Part shown: piece after piece, positions 1 through 8,724 of the stretch
How positions within the stretch are numbered: position 1 is the first letter of the stretch
Layout of the letters: every line of letters starts with the position of its first letter
Source: Aquamicrobium sp.
GTDB lineage: Bacteria; Pseudomonadota; Alphaproteobacteria; Rhizobiales; Rhizobiaceae
Direction of reading: 5' to 3'
Length of the DNA: 64,000 nucleotides
Assembly: GCA_019739225.1 (NCBI GenBank)
Contig: JAHHDT010000005.1
Span: forward strand, 558,001 to 622,000
Made by a program: the position numbers and the translations under genes
Notes under the pieces: model-generated
What the model was told of the DNA's origin: nothing
Database searches by the model: none
The model's input: the letters and a program-made list of their open reading frames with translations, nothing else

Positions 1-422
1 TCATCGCGCTATCGCAGGCGCTGATCCGCGATTTCGGCGGCGAGGTGCCACAGACTCGCGAGGAACTGGTGACGTTGCCCGGCGTCGGCCGCAAGACCGC
101 GAATGTGGTGCTCAACATGTCCTTCGGCCAGCCGACCATGGCGGTCGACACCCACATATTGCGGATCGGCAACCGCATCGGCCTTGCGCCGGGCAAGACG
201 CCCGAGCAGGTGGAAGACACGCTCGTGCGTATCATCCCCGACAAATACATGCGCCATGCGCATCACTGGCTGATCCTGCACGGCCGCTACGTCTGCAAGG
301 CGCGCAAGCCGGATTGTCCGGCCTGCGTCATCGCCGACATCTGCAAATCGCCGGAAAAGACCACTTCCACCCCTGCGCCACTGGTGCCGATCGGCGATCC
401 TGAGCCTTTGGCGGCTCAGTAG
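1..422 (+). CDS. nth: Endonuclease III, 3' part (5' end outside window)
   Basis: Base-excision-repair DNA glycosylase/AP lyase acting on oxidised pyrimidines. The gene enters from the left edge; the reading frame begins at base 3 and about 139 C-terminal residues are visible. Seen: the helix-hairpin-helix GVGRKTA with the catalytic lysine, the VDTH motif with the catalytic aspartate, and the C-terminal [4Fe-4S] loop with cysteine spacing C-x6-C-x2-C-x5-C, all as in the Nth family. The C-terminal tail after the cluster is about 25 residues and Pro-rich, which is common in alphaproteobacteria. The stop codon overlaps the end of the convergent membrane-protein gene by 7 bp. Confidence 0.95.
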   Translation, partial: IALSQALIRDFGGEVPQTREELVTLPGVGRKTANVVLNMSFGQPTMAVDTHILRIGNRIGLAPGKTPEQVEDTLVRIIPDKYMRHAHHWLILHGRYVCKARKPDCPACVIADICKSPEKTTSTPAPLVPIGDPEPLAAQ

Positions 423-865
423 CCGATACCGCGCGCCAGCATCGCGGCCAGGATGGGGATCAACAGCAGGACCAGCCCTTCGCGGCCGAGCCACGTTCTA
501 ACCGCGCCGACCTCGTCGTCCGGCACGATGTAGCTTGCGTCGGCCCTGGCAGCGCCGAGCCAGCGGCGGAAGCGAAGCGTCGGCGGGACCGACAGCAGGC
601 CGACCAGCAGAAAGGCGCCGACCTTGGCCCAGAAGACCCAGTAGGTGCTGTAGTATTCCCATCCCTTGAGGCCGAAGATGGCCCGCGCGAAACCGACGAT
701 GATGACCGCCATCGCAAGCCCGCCATACGCGCCGTCCAGTCGCGCGAGGCGGCTGACAGTGGAGGCTTCCAGCCCCGGACGCACGAGCGTCATCTGAACC
801 GCGAAGATGGAAAACAGGGCAAAAACGAGCAGGTGATGGAGGATGGCCAGAATGAGATCGGTCAT
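416..865 (-). CDS. DUF2214-type small integral membrane protein
   Basis: A 149-residue protein with about four hydrophobic segments (near residues 5-25, 42-62, 78-98 and 128-148). It resembles the DUF2214 family of unknown function. The ATG at 865 is chosen because the upstream extension to 1147 is Arg-rich, low-complexity shadow sequence, whereas translation from 865 starts directly with a hydrophobic helix. It is convergent with nth (7 bp overlap). The 150 bp upstream contains an AT-richer stretch around 890-930 that could hold its promoter. Function is unknown. Confidence 0.75.
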   Translation of the reverse strand: MTDLILAILHHLLVFALFSIFAVQMTLVRPGLEASTVSRLARLDGAYGGLAMAVIIVGFARAIFGLKGWEYYSTYWVFWAKVGAFLLVGLLSVPPTLRFRRWLGAARADASYIVPDDEVGAVRTWLGREGLVLLLIPILAAMLARGIGY

Positions 866-1017
866 CGGGTGAGTCCCCTCGGACAAATGTTTACAACGTA
901 AAGATTGGATAGATACGAATCTTTCCGCTGTCAAGACGCGATGGTTGTGCAGACAGCGATGGCAGGAACGAGCGCGGGGCACCTTGCCTGCCATTCCCGC
1001 TGCGATAAATTCCGTCC

Positions 1018-1254
1018 ATGGTCCTGAACCGCCCCCTGCACCCGATGCCCGCCTTCGTGCGCGACGCGCTTGAAGAAGACGGATTGATGGCAAGCTACGA
1101 CGCGCGGCCCGCCTACCAGCGCAACGATTACATCGGGTGGATCGCAAGTCCCGCGCGCGAGCAGACGCGGCGCAAACGTCTCGACCAGATGCTGGCCGAG
1201 CTGAAGCGCGGCGATGTCTACATGAACATGAAGTGGAACGGCGGGACCGACTGA
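1018..1254 (+). CDS. Small YdeI/OmpD-associated (OmdA-type) protein
   Basis: A 78-residue protein. The C-terminal half has the pattern typical of YdeI/OmdA proteins: an aromatic-rich YxxRNDYIGWI segment, a basic R-T-R-R-K-R-L helix and the ending GDVYMNMKW. The family has been linked to peptide or bacteriocin resistance in some bacteria, but its biochemical role is not settled, and this short form carries essentially only the C-terminal module. It is convergent with the EI24-type gene, whose stop lies 4 bp downstream. The family call rests on motif recall. Confidence 0.65.
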   Translation: MVLNRPLHPMPAFVRDALEEDGLMASYDARPAYQRNDYIGWIASPAREQTRRKRLDQMLAELKRGDVYMNMKWNGGTD

Positions 1255-1258
1255 CCGG

Positions 1259-1990
1259 TCAGGAAGCGCGCGCGGCTGCAGCCGTGGACTGGCTTTCGCG
1301 CGCCGACACCAGCTTGTGCAGGTGCACCATCATCGCCGCGGCGAACAGCGGCGCGAGCAGGTTGACGACGGGTACGGACAGGACGGCGGCGATCAACAGC
1401 CCGGCGCCGAACACCGTGCCGGCGTTGCGGCGGCGCAGGGCCTTCGCATCGGCCTCACTGCGGAAGCGCATGGCCGCGAACTCGAAGAATTCCCGGCCGA
1501 GCAGATAGCCATTGACGACAAAGAACGCGATGAGATTGACGCCCGGCACCAGCAACAACAGCAGCGCCAACAAGTTACCAAGCACGACGAGTCCGAGGAA
1601 CTTGGCCGAGACGATTGCCGCGGTCATCATCGGCAGGGCCTTGCCGGACGGGTCATGCGGGTAGTCCTCGCGTTCGACGATCTCGGCGACGTCGTCGAGG
1701 AAGAAGCCGGCGATGACGGCGGTCACTGGCGCGATCAGAAGGCCGAGACCCAGCGCCAGCATGAGCCCGGCGACGAATGTCGCAGCGGCGCCGAACCAGG
1801 CCGCCCATCCCGGCAGGTCGGGCATCAGCTCCTGCAGCGTGGGTAGCGCCAGCACGTCGAACAGGCCGCCAATCGCGAACCACAGGCCGATGAGCGCAAG
1901 AATGGTGAGCCCCAGCGTCTTGAAGAAGACGGCACGGAATCCGGGCGTGAACAGGCGGCCCAAAGCCGCGGATGCTGCTTGGAGGATCAT
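1259..1990 (-). CDS. EI24/CysZ-like integral membrane protein
   Basis: A 243-residue membrane protein starting at the ATG at 1990 (MILQAAS); the longer frame to 2056 adds only shadow sequence. There are about four to five long hydrophobic segments separated by an acidic loop (VEREDYPHDPSG, near residues 115-125). The layout matches the EI24 domain family that includes CysZ, often labelled sulfate transporter family protein. The PGVNLIAFFVVNGYLLGREF segment is characteristic of the family. The link to sulfate is inferred from the family only; the cys genes in this window are over 50 kb away. Confidence 0.7.
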   Translation of the reverse strand: MILQAASAALGRLFTPGFRAVFFKTLGLTILALIGLWFAIGGLFDVLALPTLQELMPDLPGWAAWFGAAATFVAGLMLALGLGLLIAPVTAVIAGFFLDDVAEIVEREDYPHDPSGKALPMMTAAIVSAKFLGLVVLGNLLALLLLLVPGVNLIAFFVVNGYLLGREFFEFAAMRFRSEADAKALRRRNAGTVFGAGLLIAAVLSVPVVNLLAPLFAAAMMVHLHKLVSARESQSTAAAARAS

Positions 1991-2109
1991 GGGCGCACCT
2001 GCATCATCCGCAGATAGGCAGCCGCTCCCTCCGCTGCAAGAAGTGGGCCTCCGCACTGAGGGATGCGGAGGCCCGGCACGACGCCGCCGCCTCGACGGAC
2101 GTGCTTGAG

Positions 2110-2595
2110 CTACTGGTCGCCGAGCGCGCGCAGCCGGCCGGCCACGGGCCGCACCGCTTCGGCAAAGGCCGCACCTTCGGCCCTGTAGGCCTTCACCCGC
2201 TCCGCCTCCGCCATGAAGTCGCCCGCCAGTTCGCGCTTCTGTTCGGCGGTCAGGCCCTGAAGCGCGGCGACCTTCTCCTCGACATTGCCGAACATGGCGT
2301 CGAATTCGGGCTGCGGCATCAATGCCATGAGACCCTTCATCGTCTGCTCATAGGCGACTTGCCAGCTCTCGCGGGTGAAGCCGGCTGCCGGAATGAGCCC
2401 GTAACCGTCGGCGTCGAATTCATGCCAGTCGCCTGCGGCCTCGTCGTCGTAATAGACCGGTTCGCCGCGTTCCGCCGCCAGTGTCTCCAGCACGTCGGCA
2501 ACGATAGCCGCCTGCCTGCTTTCCAGTGCGACTGCATAGGAGGCAAGGAAAAGCGAGGCGAGCGCGGCCAGCAGCGCAAACTTTATCCGTTTCAT
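2110..2595 (-). CDS. Exported hypothetical protein
   Basis: A 161-residue protein with a typical signal peptide (basic MKRIK, hydrophobic core, then a probable cleavage after about residue 22). The mature part is acidic and helical (VEEKVAALQGL, AEQKRELAGDF) and shows no catalytic motif that I recognise. The ATG at 2595 has a GAGGGAC ribosome-binding-like sequence upstream. It sits 11 bp downstream of the lipoprotein gene on the same strand, so the two probably form an envelope operon. No family is recognised. Confidence 0.65.
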   Translation of the reverse strand: MKRIKFALLAALASLFLASYAVALESRQAAIVADVLETLAAERGEPVYYDDEAAGDWHEFDADGYGLIPAAGFTRESWQVAYEQTMKGLMALMPQPEFDAMFGNVEEKVAALQGLTAEQKRELAGDFMAEAERVKAYRAEGAAFAEAVRPVAGRLRALGDQ

Positions 2596-2606
2596 GTGGG
2601 GTCCCT

Positions 2607-2966
2607 CTAGTAGCCCTGTCGTGCCTGGCATTCGCGCATCACGTTGGCCTGGGCTTGCGCTTGCTGGGATCTGGCTATCGCACTTCCCGCGGTCGAGGCG
2701 ACCTGCGCGGCAACCATGCCGCCGCGTCCTCCGAACCCACTGAAGCCGCCGACCATGCCGAGTGCGCTGCCCAGCATCGCCGAGTTGGCCTGGCTCCTGA
2801 TTGCCGTATCGCAGGCGTTTGCAGTGGAAGCAGCCTGGCGCGCTGGGGTCCGCGATGTTGCCGCCGTTGCTGCGGTGCTGCTGGCCGAGGTGGGGCTAGC
2901 CGGCGCCGAGGTCTGGCTGCATCCGGCAAGCAAACCGCAGAGCGCGAGGATTGCGAGCCTGTTCAT
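2607..2966 (-). CDS. Small outer-membrane-type lipoprotein, Ala/Ser/Gly-rich
   Basis: A 119-residue lipoprotein. The lipobox L13-A-G-C16 follows a hydrophobic stretch, which fixes the start at 2966. A linker rich in Ala, Ser and Thr follows (residues 17-50), then a Gly-rich segment near residues 68-85 (GFSGFGGRGG) that could be a short membrane-inserting or glycine-zipper-like region. The C-terminus contains a second cysteine (MRECQARQ). The protein is probably anchored in the envelope; its function is unknown. It is co-directional with the exported protein downstream. Confidence 0.7.
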   Translation of the reverse strand: MNRLAILALCGLLAGCSQTSAPASPTSASSTAATAATSRTPARQAASTANACDTAIRSQANSAMLGSALGMVGGFSGFGGRGGMVAAQVASTAGSAIARSQQAQAQANVMRECQARQGY

Positions 2967-3358
2967 GGCAACCTCCGTACGGGTGGTCTGGGAATTCTGT
3001 CGGAGCGGAACGCCGGCAGCGGCGTGAAAGGAGTGATGAATGCCTTCATGAGCATGATCCGTGCATGTGAATTGAGGAGCGGGTTGCGGCGCGGCGGTTC
3101 GGCCGTTGCATCCACGCAGGAATTGCCTGTGGGCCGACCCGACGCGGTGCGGGCCGGCCCTTCGGGCAAGCAAGCCGAGTGGTTGTTGACCAGCCCATCT
3201 GCGTCTCGCCTGCGATTGCCTGCGAGGGGCTCGAGCAGACCGGGGAGCCGCCTCGCAGATGGCGGACGAGTAGTCGCGGCGCCGCGACATCGGCAACGGC
3301 TAATCACGCGCGCATAGCTTTTGCCTGCGCGCATAGGCGGGGATGAGGGTGCTGGCGG
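2967..3358. other. Intergenic stretch, no supported gene
   Basis: 392 bp between the lipoprotein and the AraC gene. Open frames exist on both strands but their translations are Arg/Pro/Ser-rich and look like high-GC noise. It presumably contains the promoter of the lipoprotein operon near its left end. No repeat, tRNA or terminator was recognised. Confidence 0.5.
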
Positions 3359-4324
3359 CTAGCCGTCGGAAAAGCGGTCGCGCCGGTGGCGCGCCGGGGA
3401 GATGCCGAAGCGGCGTCGATAGGCGCTGATGAAGTTCGTCGGGTGGCCGTAACCCATTTCCCAGGCGAGCTGCTTCAGCGGCATGTCGCTGCCTTCTGCG
3501 ATGAGCTGCCGCGCGCGGTCGAGCCGGGCGTCACGAAGATGATCGAACACCGTTGTGCCGAAGACCATGCGAAAGCCCTGGTTGAGCCGTTTGGCGCTCA
3601 GGCCGACGGAATGCGCGAGCTCGTGCAGATCGGGCGGGTTTCGCAGATCTGCAAGAAGACGTTCGCGTGCTTCACGGATGCGCATCTTCTCGCGCGCCGA
3701 AAGGGCGCGCGTGTCGGCCGGGGTGTCGAGCAGATCGAGGAGGCGCGCCAGAAACTCCATCGCCTTGGCTTGACGGTAGAGCTCTCCCATCCTGCCCTGG
3801 TAATTCAGGTTGATGAGGTCGTCTGCGAGTTGTGCCGTAGCCGGACCGTCCAGCGGCCGCATCATGCTGAACGGACGGGACTTGCCGTCAATGGCGTGGC
3901 GCACGAGGCCAGGCAGGTCGTCGCCCGCAGTCAGTTCCGCTAGTGTTTCCGGTTCCAGCACGATGCCGACCGTGCTCCACATCTTGCCGGGCTGGATGTG
4001 GTAGGCAACGGGCGTCTCGGGCGTCAGCGCGAAGAAATTGCGGTCGTCCCGCCAGCTCTGGTCCTCGGCGCCGCCGGTGGTAACGCAGCCGGCACCGCCC
4101 AGCATGTTGCCGAGCACGAGCGAACCGCGCTTCATCACGCCTTTGGGGGCAAGCTCGTAGCGATGCGTGGAAATGCCGTTGATCCGGTAGAGATGAAACC
4201 CCGGGCGAAGCTCGGAACCTTCCATCCAGCCTTGAAACGGGCCGTCATGATACTGCACGCGTCCGCTGCGATAGCGGCGTTCGGGATGCTTGCCGTCGAA
4301 ATGAAAGGACCAGCTTTCGGCCAT
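3359..4324 (-). CDS. AraC-family transcriptional regulator
   Basis: A 321-residue protein. The C-terminal third (from about residue 215) is a two-helix-turn-helix AraC/XylS domain: LHELAHSVGLSAKRLNQGF forms the first recognition region, and the second ends in the typical GYGHPTNFISAYRRRFG..P signature. The N-terminal 200 residues form a ligand-sensing part of the PchR-like type and bear no close resemblance to sugar-binding AraC cupins. It stands alone, divergent from the adenosine kinase gene with 161 bp between the starts. The target genes and effector cannot be told from the sequence. Confidence 0.85.
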   Translation of the reverse strand: MAESWSFHFDGKHPERRYRSGRVQYHDGPFQGWMEGSELRPGFHLYRINGISTHRYELAPKGVMKRGSLVLGNMLGGAGCVTTGGAEDQSWRDDRNFFALTPETPVAYHIQPGKMWSTVGIVLEPETLAELTAGDDLPGLVRHAIDGKSRPFSMMRPLDGPATAQLADDLINLNYQGRMGELYRQAKAMEFLARLLDLLDTPADTRALSAREKMRIREARERLLADLRNPPDLHELAHSVGLSAKRLNQGFRMVFGTTVFDHLRDARLDRARQLIAEGSDMPLKQLAWEMGYGHPTNFISAYRRRFGISPARHRRDRFSDG

Positions 4325-4485
4325 AGGATTGCCGTAACGTCAGAAAGGATGCGCGCCTATACTCAAGTTTGATTTGGATGAACAGCCTTGTTGCGCGCGG
4401 ACTTGCATTTCGGGGCACAGCGGCTAAACCCGCCCGATGTTCAATGCTTGGCAGGCGACCGCTTGTCGGCACTTCGGAGACATTC

Positions 4486-5478
4486 ATGAGCCAGTACGAC
4501 GTGCTCTGCATCGGTAACGCGATCGTGGATATCATCGCGCGCTGCGACGAAGCGTTCCTCACCGACAACGGCATCATAAAGGGCGCGATGAACCTCATCG
4601 ACGCCGAGCGTGCCGAGCTTCTGTACAGCCGCATGGGGCCGGCGATCGAAGCGTCGGGCGGCAGTGCCGGCAACACGGCTGCAGGCGTTGCTAGCTTTGG
4701 CGCACGTGCTGCCTATTTCGGCAAGGTGTCCAGTGATCACCTCGGCACGATCTATACGCACGACATCCGCGCGCAGGGCGTCGCTTTCGATACCAGGCCG
4801 CTGACCGGGGAGCCGCCCACCGCCCGGTCGATGATCTTCGTGACGCCGGATGGCGAGCGGTCGATGAACACCTATCTCGGCGCCTGTGTCGAGCTCGGAC
4901 CGGAAGATGTGGAGGCCGAGAAGGCGAGCGGCGCCAAAGTGACCTATTTCGAGGGTTACCTGTGGGATCCACCGCGCGCCAAGGAGGCGATCCGCATGGC
5001 CGCGCGTCACGCGCATGCGGCTGGCAATGAGGTCTCGATGACCCTGTCCGACCCGTTCTGCGTCGACCGCTACCGCGAGGAATTCCTCGAGCTGATGCGC
5101 TCCGGCATGGTGGATATCGTTTTCGCCAATGAGAGCGAACTGAAGTCGCTTTACCAGACCTCTTCCTTCGAGGCGGGGCTGGATGCGATCCGCAAGGACT
5201 GCAAGGTTGCCGCCGTGACGCGCTCCGAACGCGGCTCGGTCGTCGTGCGCGGTGAGGAGACCGTGCAGATCAATGCCATCGAGATCGCCGAACTGGTCGA
5301 CACCACGGGCGCTGGCGACCTCTATGCCGCCGGTTTCCTGTACGGCTACACCACCGGGCGCAGCCTTGCCGATTGCGGCGCGCTGGGTTCGCTTGCCGCC
5401 GGGCTGGTTATCCAGCAGATCGGCCCGCGCCCGCGCCAGAACCTGCTGGAGGAAGCTCAGCAGCATGGGCTGGCCTGA
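4486..5478 (+). CDS. Adenosine kinase-like PfkB carbohydrate kinase
   Basis: A 330-residue ribokinase-fold kinase, probably phosphorylating adenosine to AMP (purine salvage) as in rhizobial orthologues. Seen: the N-terminal GNAIVDI, the substrate-binding GGSAGNTAAGVASFG segment, and the C-terminal PfkB signature DTTGAGD near residue 280, where the aspartate is the catalytic base and the GAGD forms the anion hole. The start is taken at the ATG at 4486 (MSQYDV); the open frame continues upstream to 4369, but that part is not kinase-like. It is convergent with the TRIC-type gene, with 3 bp between the stops. Confidence 0.85.
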   Translation: MSQYDVLCIGNAIVDIIARCDEAFLTDNGIIKGAMNLIDAERAELLYSRMGPAIEASGGSAGNTAAGVASFGARAAYFGKVSSDHLGTIYTHDIRAQGVAFDTRPLTGEPPTARSMIFVTPDGERSMNTYLGACVELGPEDVEAEKASGAKVTYFEGYLWDPPRAKEAIRMAARHAHAAGNEVSMTLSDPFCVDRYREEFLELMRSGMVDIVFANESELKSLYQTSSFEAGLDAIRKDCKVAAVTRSERGSVVVRGEETVQINAIEIAELVDTTGAGDLYAAGFLYGYTTGRSLADCGALGSLAAGLVIQQIGPRPRQNLLEEAQQHGLA

Positions 5479-5481
5479 CGC

Positions 5482-6114
5482 TCACGGGATATCTTCCGGA
5501 CGCCGGCCGGGCCGGCTCTTGTAGGGCGGGAACGACCAGCCGAAGCGCAATGCACCGCCACGAATGGCGAATGCGACGAGAAAGGCCGGCGCCGCCGACA
5601 AAAGCAGCGGCAGGCCAGCTATGTCGAGGACCGTAAAGGTCACTGCGCCCGCCATGGCCGAAGTGACGTAGATTTCAGGACGCAGAAGCACCGATGGCTC
5701 GCCTGAAAGAATGTCGCGCAGAATGCCGCCGAAGGTGGCCGTCAGCATGCCCATGACGATGGCAACCATCGCCGAACCGGTGACGATAAGCCCCTTCCAG
5801 GCGCCGAACACGCAATAGGCCGCCAGCCCTACAGCGTCGAGCCACAGCAGCAGACGGTAGCGCGACTCGATCAGGTGCGCCGAGAAGTAGACGGCGACCG
5901 CGATTGCAGCGCAGACCAGCAGATAGTCGTGGTTCTGCACCCAGAACACCGGCACGTCGAGAATGAGATCGCGGAACGTGCCGCCGCCCACGCCGGTCAC
6001 ACCGGCCAGGAACAGGAAGCCGATGACGTCGAGTTCCTTGCGCGAAGCCGCAAGCGCGCCGGTCGCGGCAAAAACGGCGACGCCGGCATAGTCGAGGAAG
6101 ATGATCTGGTCCAT
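5482..6114 (-). CDS. TRIC/UPF0126-type membrane protein
   Basis: A 210-residue membrane protein with about seven hydrophobic helices arranged as two repeats. Each half carries the family's glycine-rich GGGTFRD or FGGILRD motif (near residues 43 and 128). These repeats identify the bacterial trimeric intracellular cation channel family (YadS/YicG/UPF0126), whose members can conduct monovalent cations. The start at 6114 gives MDQIIFLDYAGV, which is typical of the family. It is followed closely by the convergent adenosine kinase gene. Confidence 0.85.
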   Translation of the reverse strand: MDQIIFLDYAGVAVFAATGALAASRKELDVIGFLFLAGVTGVGGGTFRDLILDVPVFWVQNHDYLLVCAAIAVAVYFSAHLIESRYRLLLWLDAVGLAAYCVFGAWKGLIVTGSAMVAIVMGMLTATFGGILRDILSGEPSVLLRPEIYVTSAMAGAVTFTVLDIAGLPLLLSAAPAFLVAFAIRGGALRFGWSFPPYKSRPGRRPEDIP

Positions 6115-6200
6115 CGCGACCTCCCGCTACGATCTCTAGCGGAAGGGCTTGGCGTGTGGAAGGTAGCAATGCCGGTTCGAGAGCCGCGGTGGGCCTGCGG

Positions 6201-6382
6201 CAGTGCGTCCTTCGAGGCTCGCTGCGCTCGCACCTCAGGATGAGGACCGCAGTGCATCGAGCCCCGTGCTCTTCGGCTCAATGTCGTTCCAATTACGTCC
6301 ATCGAGCCCGTTGCAGTGAGGTCGAGCAACCCACTTACCTCATCCTGAGGTGCGAGCGCAGCGAGCCTCGAAGGACGCACTG
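6201..6382. repeat. Intergenic palindromic element, 45-bp perfect inverted arms
   Basis: The arms 6201-6245 and 6338-6382 are perfect reverse complements (45 of 45) around a 92-bp centre. Each arm is itself partly palindromic (gctcgctgcgctcgc). It lies between the TRIC-type gene and grpE and fills most of the 299-bp gap. Similar elements are common between genes in Mesorhizobium-type genomes (known from memory). A degenerate partial copy lies at 53881-53905. No open frame is present inside. Confidence 0.85.
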
Positions 6383-6413
6383 ATGAGTTCCGATCGGACG
6401 ACGATGGTCCCGT

Positions 6414-7091
6414 TCAGGCGTCCTTTTCCGCCTGGGGGTCCGGGGGGCCGGGTTCTGCGGGCGCGGCCTGCTCGGCAGGCTGTTTCGGGCCGCCCTTGGC
6501 CACGCCGACCATGGCCGGGCGCAGCACGCGCTCGCCGATGACGTAGCCGGTCTGCACCACCTGCACGACCGTATTGGCCGGCACTTCGGGGTTGGGCACC
6601 TCGAACATCGCCTGATGGAAATGCGGGTCGAACTTTTCGCCGATCGGCTCCAGCTTCTTGACGCCGTGGCGCTCGAGTGCCGACAGCATCGCACGCTCTG
6701 TCATGTCGACGCCTTCGATCAGAGCGGTGAAGCCGGCATCGCCCGCAGCCTTGGCCTCGGACGGAATGGCGTCGAGCGCGCGGCGCAGATTGTCGGACAC
6801 CTGCAGCATGTCGCGCGCGAAATTGGCGATCGCATAGGACTTGGCGTCCTGCACGTCGCGCTGGGTGCGCCGGCGCAGGTTCTCCATCTCCGCCGCAAGC
6901 CGCAGTGCACGGTCCTTAAGTTCCTCGTTTTCCTTTACCAGCCGCACGACAGCTTCATAATCGGCTGCCTGCCCCTGCGCATCGGCCTCCGTTTCGGCCT
7001 GGAAGGCCTCACCGGTTGCAGCCGTCTCGGCATACTCGCTCTTTGCCGCGGTTTGCTCGGGCGCGCGTTCGTCTTTTGGCTGTTCGCTCAT
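6414..7091 (-). CDS. grpE: GrpE nucleotide exchange factor
   Basis: A 225-residue co-chaperone that releases ADP from DnaK. Seen: an acidic disordered N-terminus (residues 1-45), a long coiled coil (about 50-105, [24 protein letters not shown]) and the C-terminal beta domain with the GrpE signature ([14 protein letters not shown] ... [26 protein letters not shown]). The Pro/Ala-rich tail after residue 200 is longer than in E. coli. The start at 7091 (MSEQPK) is the only one consistent with the family. It is the third gene of the minus-strand hrcA transcription unit, 102 bp after the monooxygenase-like gene. Confidence 0.95.
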   Translation of the reverse strand: MSEQPKDERAPEQTAAKSEYAETAATGEAFQAETEADAQGQAADYEAVVRLVKENEELKDRALRLAAEMENLRRRTQRDVQDAKSYAIANFARDMLQVSDNLRRALDAIPSEAKAAGDAGFTALIEGVDMTERAMLSALERHGVKKLEPIGEKFDPHFHQAMFEVPNPEVPANTVVQVVQTGYVIGERVLRPAMVGVAKGGPKQPAEQAAPAEPGPPDPQAEKDA

Positions 7092-7193
7092 CGCCAGATC
7101 CCGTCTTTGGAATGGTTCTTGAAAGTTGCGCCCGATATCGATGTTCGGGGCGCGAAAATCAAGAGCCGGATGCAAGGGGAAGGGAAAAGGTTC

Positions 7194-7490
7194 CTATCCC
7201 GGCAGGCCGATGCCCGCCACCGGCTCGGTGACCGTATGGCTGTCGAAACCGGCAATCAGCGGCCGTGCCTTGGCAATTGCGGCCTGAACGGCAGGCAGTG
7301 CAAGCGATGCCTTGTGGCTGGCCTCGTCGGTCCAGACCTCCGTCACCCAGATCGCATCGCCGTCGGCGGGGTCGCGGGCCACGATGTAGCTGAGGCAGCC
7401 GGGCATATCGCCGCTGCCTTCGAGCAGCAGGTCGAGAAGGGCGTCGCGCTGGCCGGGCGCCGCCTGCATCCTGCCGATCAGTCCGTACAT
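7194..7490 (-). CDS. ABM-family (YgiN-like) putative monooxygenase
   Basis: A 98-residue single-domain protein of the antibiotic biosynthesis monooxygenase/YgiN dimeric ferredoxin-like fold. Seen: MYGLIGRMQAAPGQRDALLDLLL at the start, then the family's CLSYIVARDPADGDAIWVTEVW strand-turn-strand and DEASHKASLALPAVQ. Relatives oxidise quinols or act as small redox enzymes; some have no known activity. It starts 13 bp after the hrcA stop and precedes grpE, so it is probably co-transcribed with these heat-shock genes. Confidence 0.8.
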   Translation of the reverse strand: MYGLIGRMQAAPGQRDALLDLLLEGSGDMPGCLSYIVARDPADGDAIWVTEVWTDEASHKASLALPAVQAAIAKARPLIAGFDSHTVTEPVAGIGLPG

Positions 7491-7503
7491 GTCCGGTTCC
7501 TCC

Positions 7504-8574
7504 CTAGCGCAACAGGCGGCTGATGACCTGCGCGGTATAATCCACCATCGGCACGATACGGGCATAGTTGAGCCGTGTCGGCCCGATCACGCCCAGCGCG
7601 CCGACGACGCGGGCATCCTTGTCGCGATAGGGCGCGACCACCAGCGACGAACCCGACAGCGAGAAGAGCTTGTTTTCGGAGCCGATGAAGATGCGCACGC
7701 CGGAGCCTTCCTCGGCGAGGTCGAGAAGCTGGATCAGGCCTTCCTTGGTTTCCAGATCGTCGAACAGGTGGCGCAGCAGGTCGAGGTCCGCTTCGGCCGT
7801 TATGTTTTCCAGAAGGTTGGACCGGCCGCGCACGATCAGCCGCGCCGGCAGCCCGCTTTCCGCGCCGGCCCATATTGCAAGTCCGCGCTCCACGAGGTCC
7901 TGGGACAGCGCGTCGAGCGCGGTCTTGGTCTCTTCCTTGAGCTTGGCGATCTCCGATCGCGCCTCCGCCAGCGTGCGGCCGCGGATGTGGGCGTTGAGGA
8001 AGTTCGACGCCTCGTGAAGCTGCGACGCGGTCACGCCGGCCGGCAGTTCGACGACGCGGTTTTCCACATCCCCGTTCTGCGAGACCATCACGGCGAGGGC
8101 GCGCTTCGGCTCGAGCTGGATGAACTCGATATGCTTCAGCGGCACCTCGTTCTTGGTGGCAAGCACCAGCCCGGCGCCACGCGACATGCCGGAAAGCATC
8201 TGGCTCGCCTCGGTCAGCATGTGCTCCAGCGTCGCGCCGCTGCCCGATGCCTTGACCTGCGCGTCGATCACGCGACGTTCGTCGTCGGAAAGGTCGCCGA
8301 CCTCCATGAAGGCGTCGACGAAGAAGCGCAGACCCTGCTGGGTGGGCAACCGTCCGGCCGAAACGTGTGGGGCGTAGATCAGCCCCAACTGTTCCAGATC
8401 GCTCATCACGTTGCGAATCGTCGCCGGTGAGAGCGATTGCGGCAGCAGCCGCGACAGGTTGCGCGAGCCCAACGGCTCACCGTCGCGCAGGTAGCTGTCG
8501 ACGATCATCCGGAAGATGTCGCGCGAGCGTGCGTCGAGCGACTGCAACTGCTGGTCCATCACTGGCTTGGTCAT
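7504..8574 (-). CDS. hrcA: Heat-inducible transcription repressor HrcA
   Basis: A 356-residue repressor that binds CIRCE operators of groESL/dnaK-type operons. Seen: the N-terminal winged helix (residues about 10-85) with [10 protein letters not shown] and the conserved [14 protein letters not shown] motif, then the HrcA dimerisation/GAF-like regions ending in [25 protein letters not shown], the family's C-terminal signature. The ATG at 8574 fits the family start; the longer frame to 9228 is antisense shadow of rph. It is divergent from rph (150 bp between starts). I did not find a CIRCE inverted repeat in that gap. Confidence 0.95.
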   Translation of the reverse strand: MTKPVMDQQLQSLDARSRDIFRMIVDSYLRDGEPLGSRNLSRLLPQSLSPATIRNVMSDLEQLGLIYAPHVSAGRLPTQQGLRFFVDAFMEVGDLSDDERRVIDAQVKASGSGATLEHMLTEASQMLSGMSRGAGLVLATKNEVPLKHIEFIQLEPKRALAVMVSQNGDVENRVVELPAGVTASQLHEASNFLNAHIRGRTLAEARSEIAKLKEETKTALDALSQDLVERGLAIWAGAESGLPARLIVRGRSNLLENITAEADLDLLRHLFDDLETKEGLIQLLDLAEEGSGVRIFIGSENKLFSLSGSSLVVAPYRDKDARVVGALGVIGPTRLNYARIVPMVDYTAQVISRLLR

Positions 8575-8724
8575 TGTCTGCCTGTCTCGTTCAATGAAGG
8601 ATATAATCGTCGGCTGCGCGGGCGCAACGGCTGTGAAGGTCGTGCGTCGTTTGCCTTTTCCTTTGCGTCGCGCCGTTGCTGCGGCTACAAGCCCCGGCAC
8701 ATTGAACAGGACCGGACAGAATCC

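Noticed and set aside
2607-3296. Lipoprotein gene extended to 229 residues
   Set aside because: The added region is Arg/Pro-rich noise and would bury the signal peptide and lipobox.
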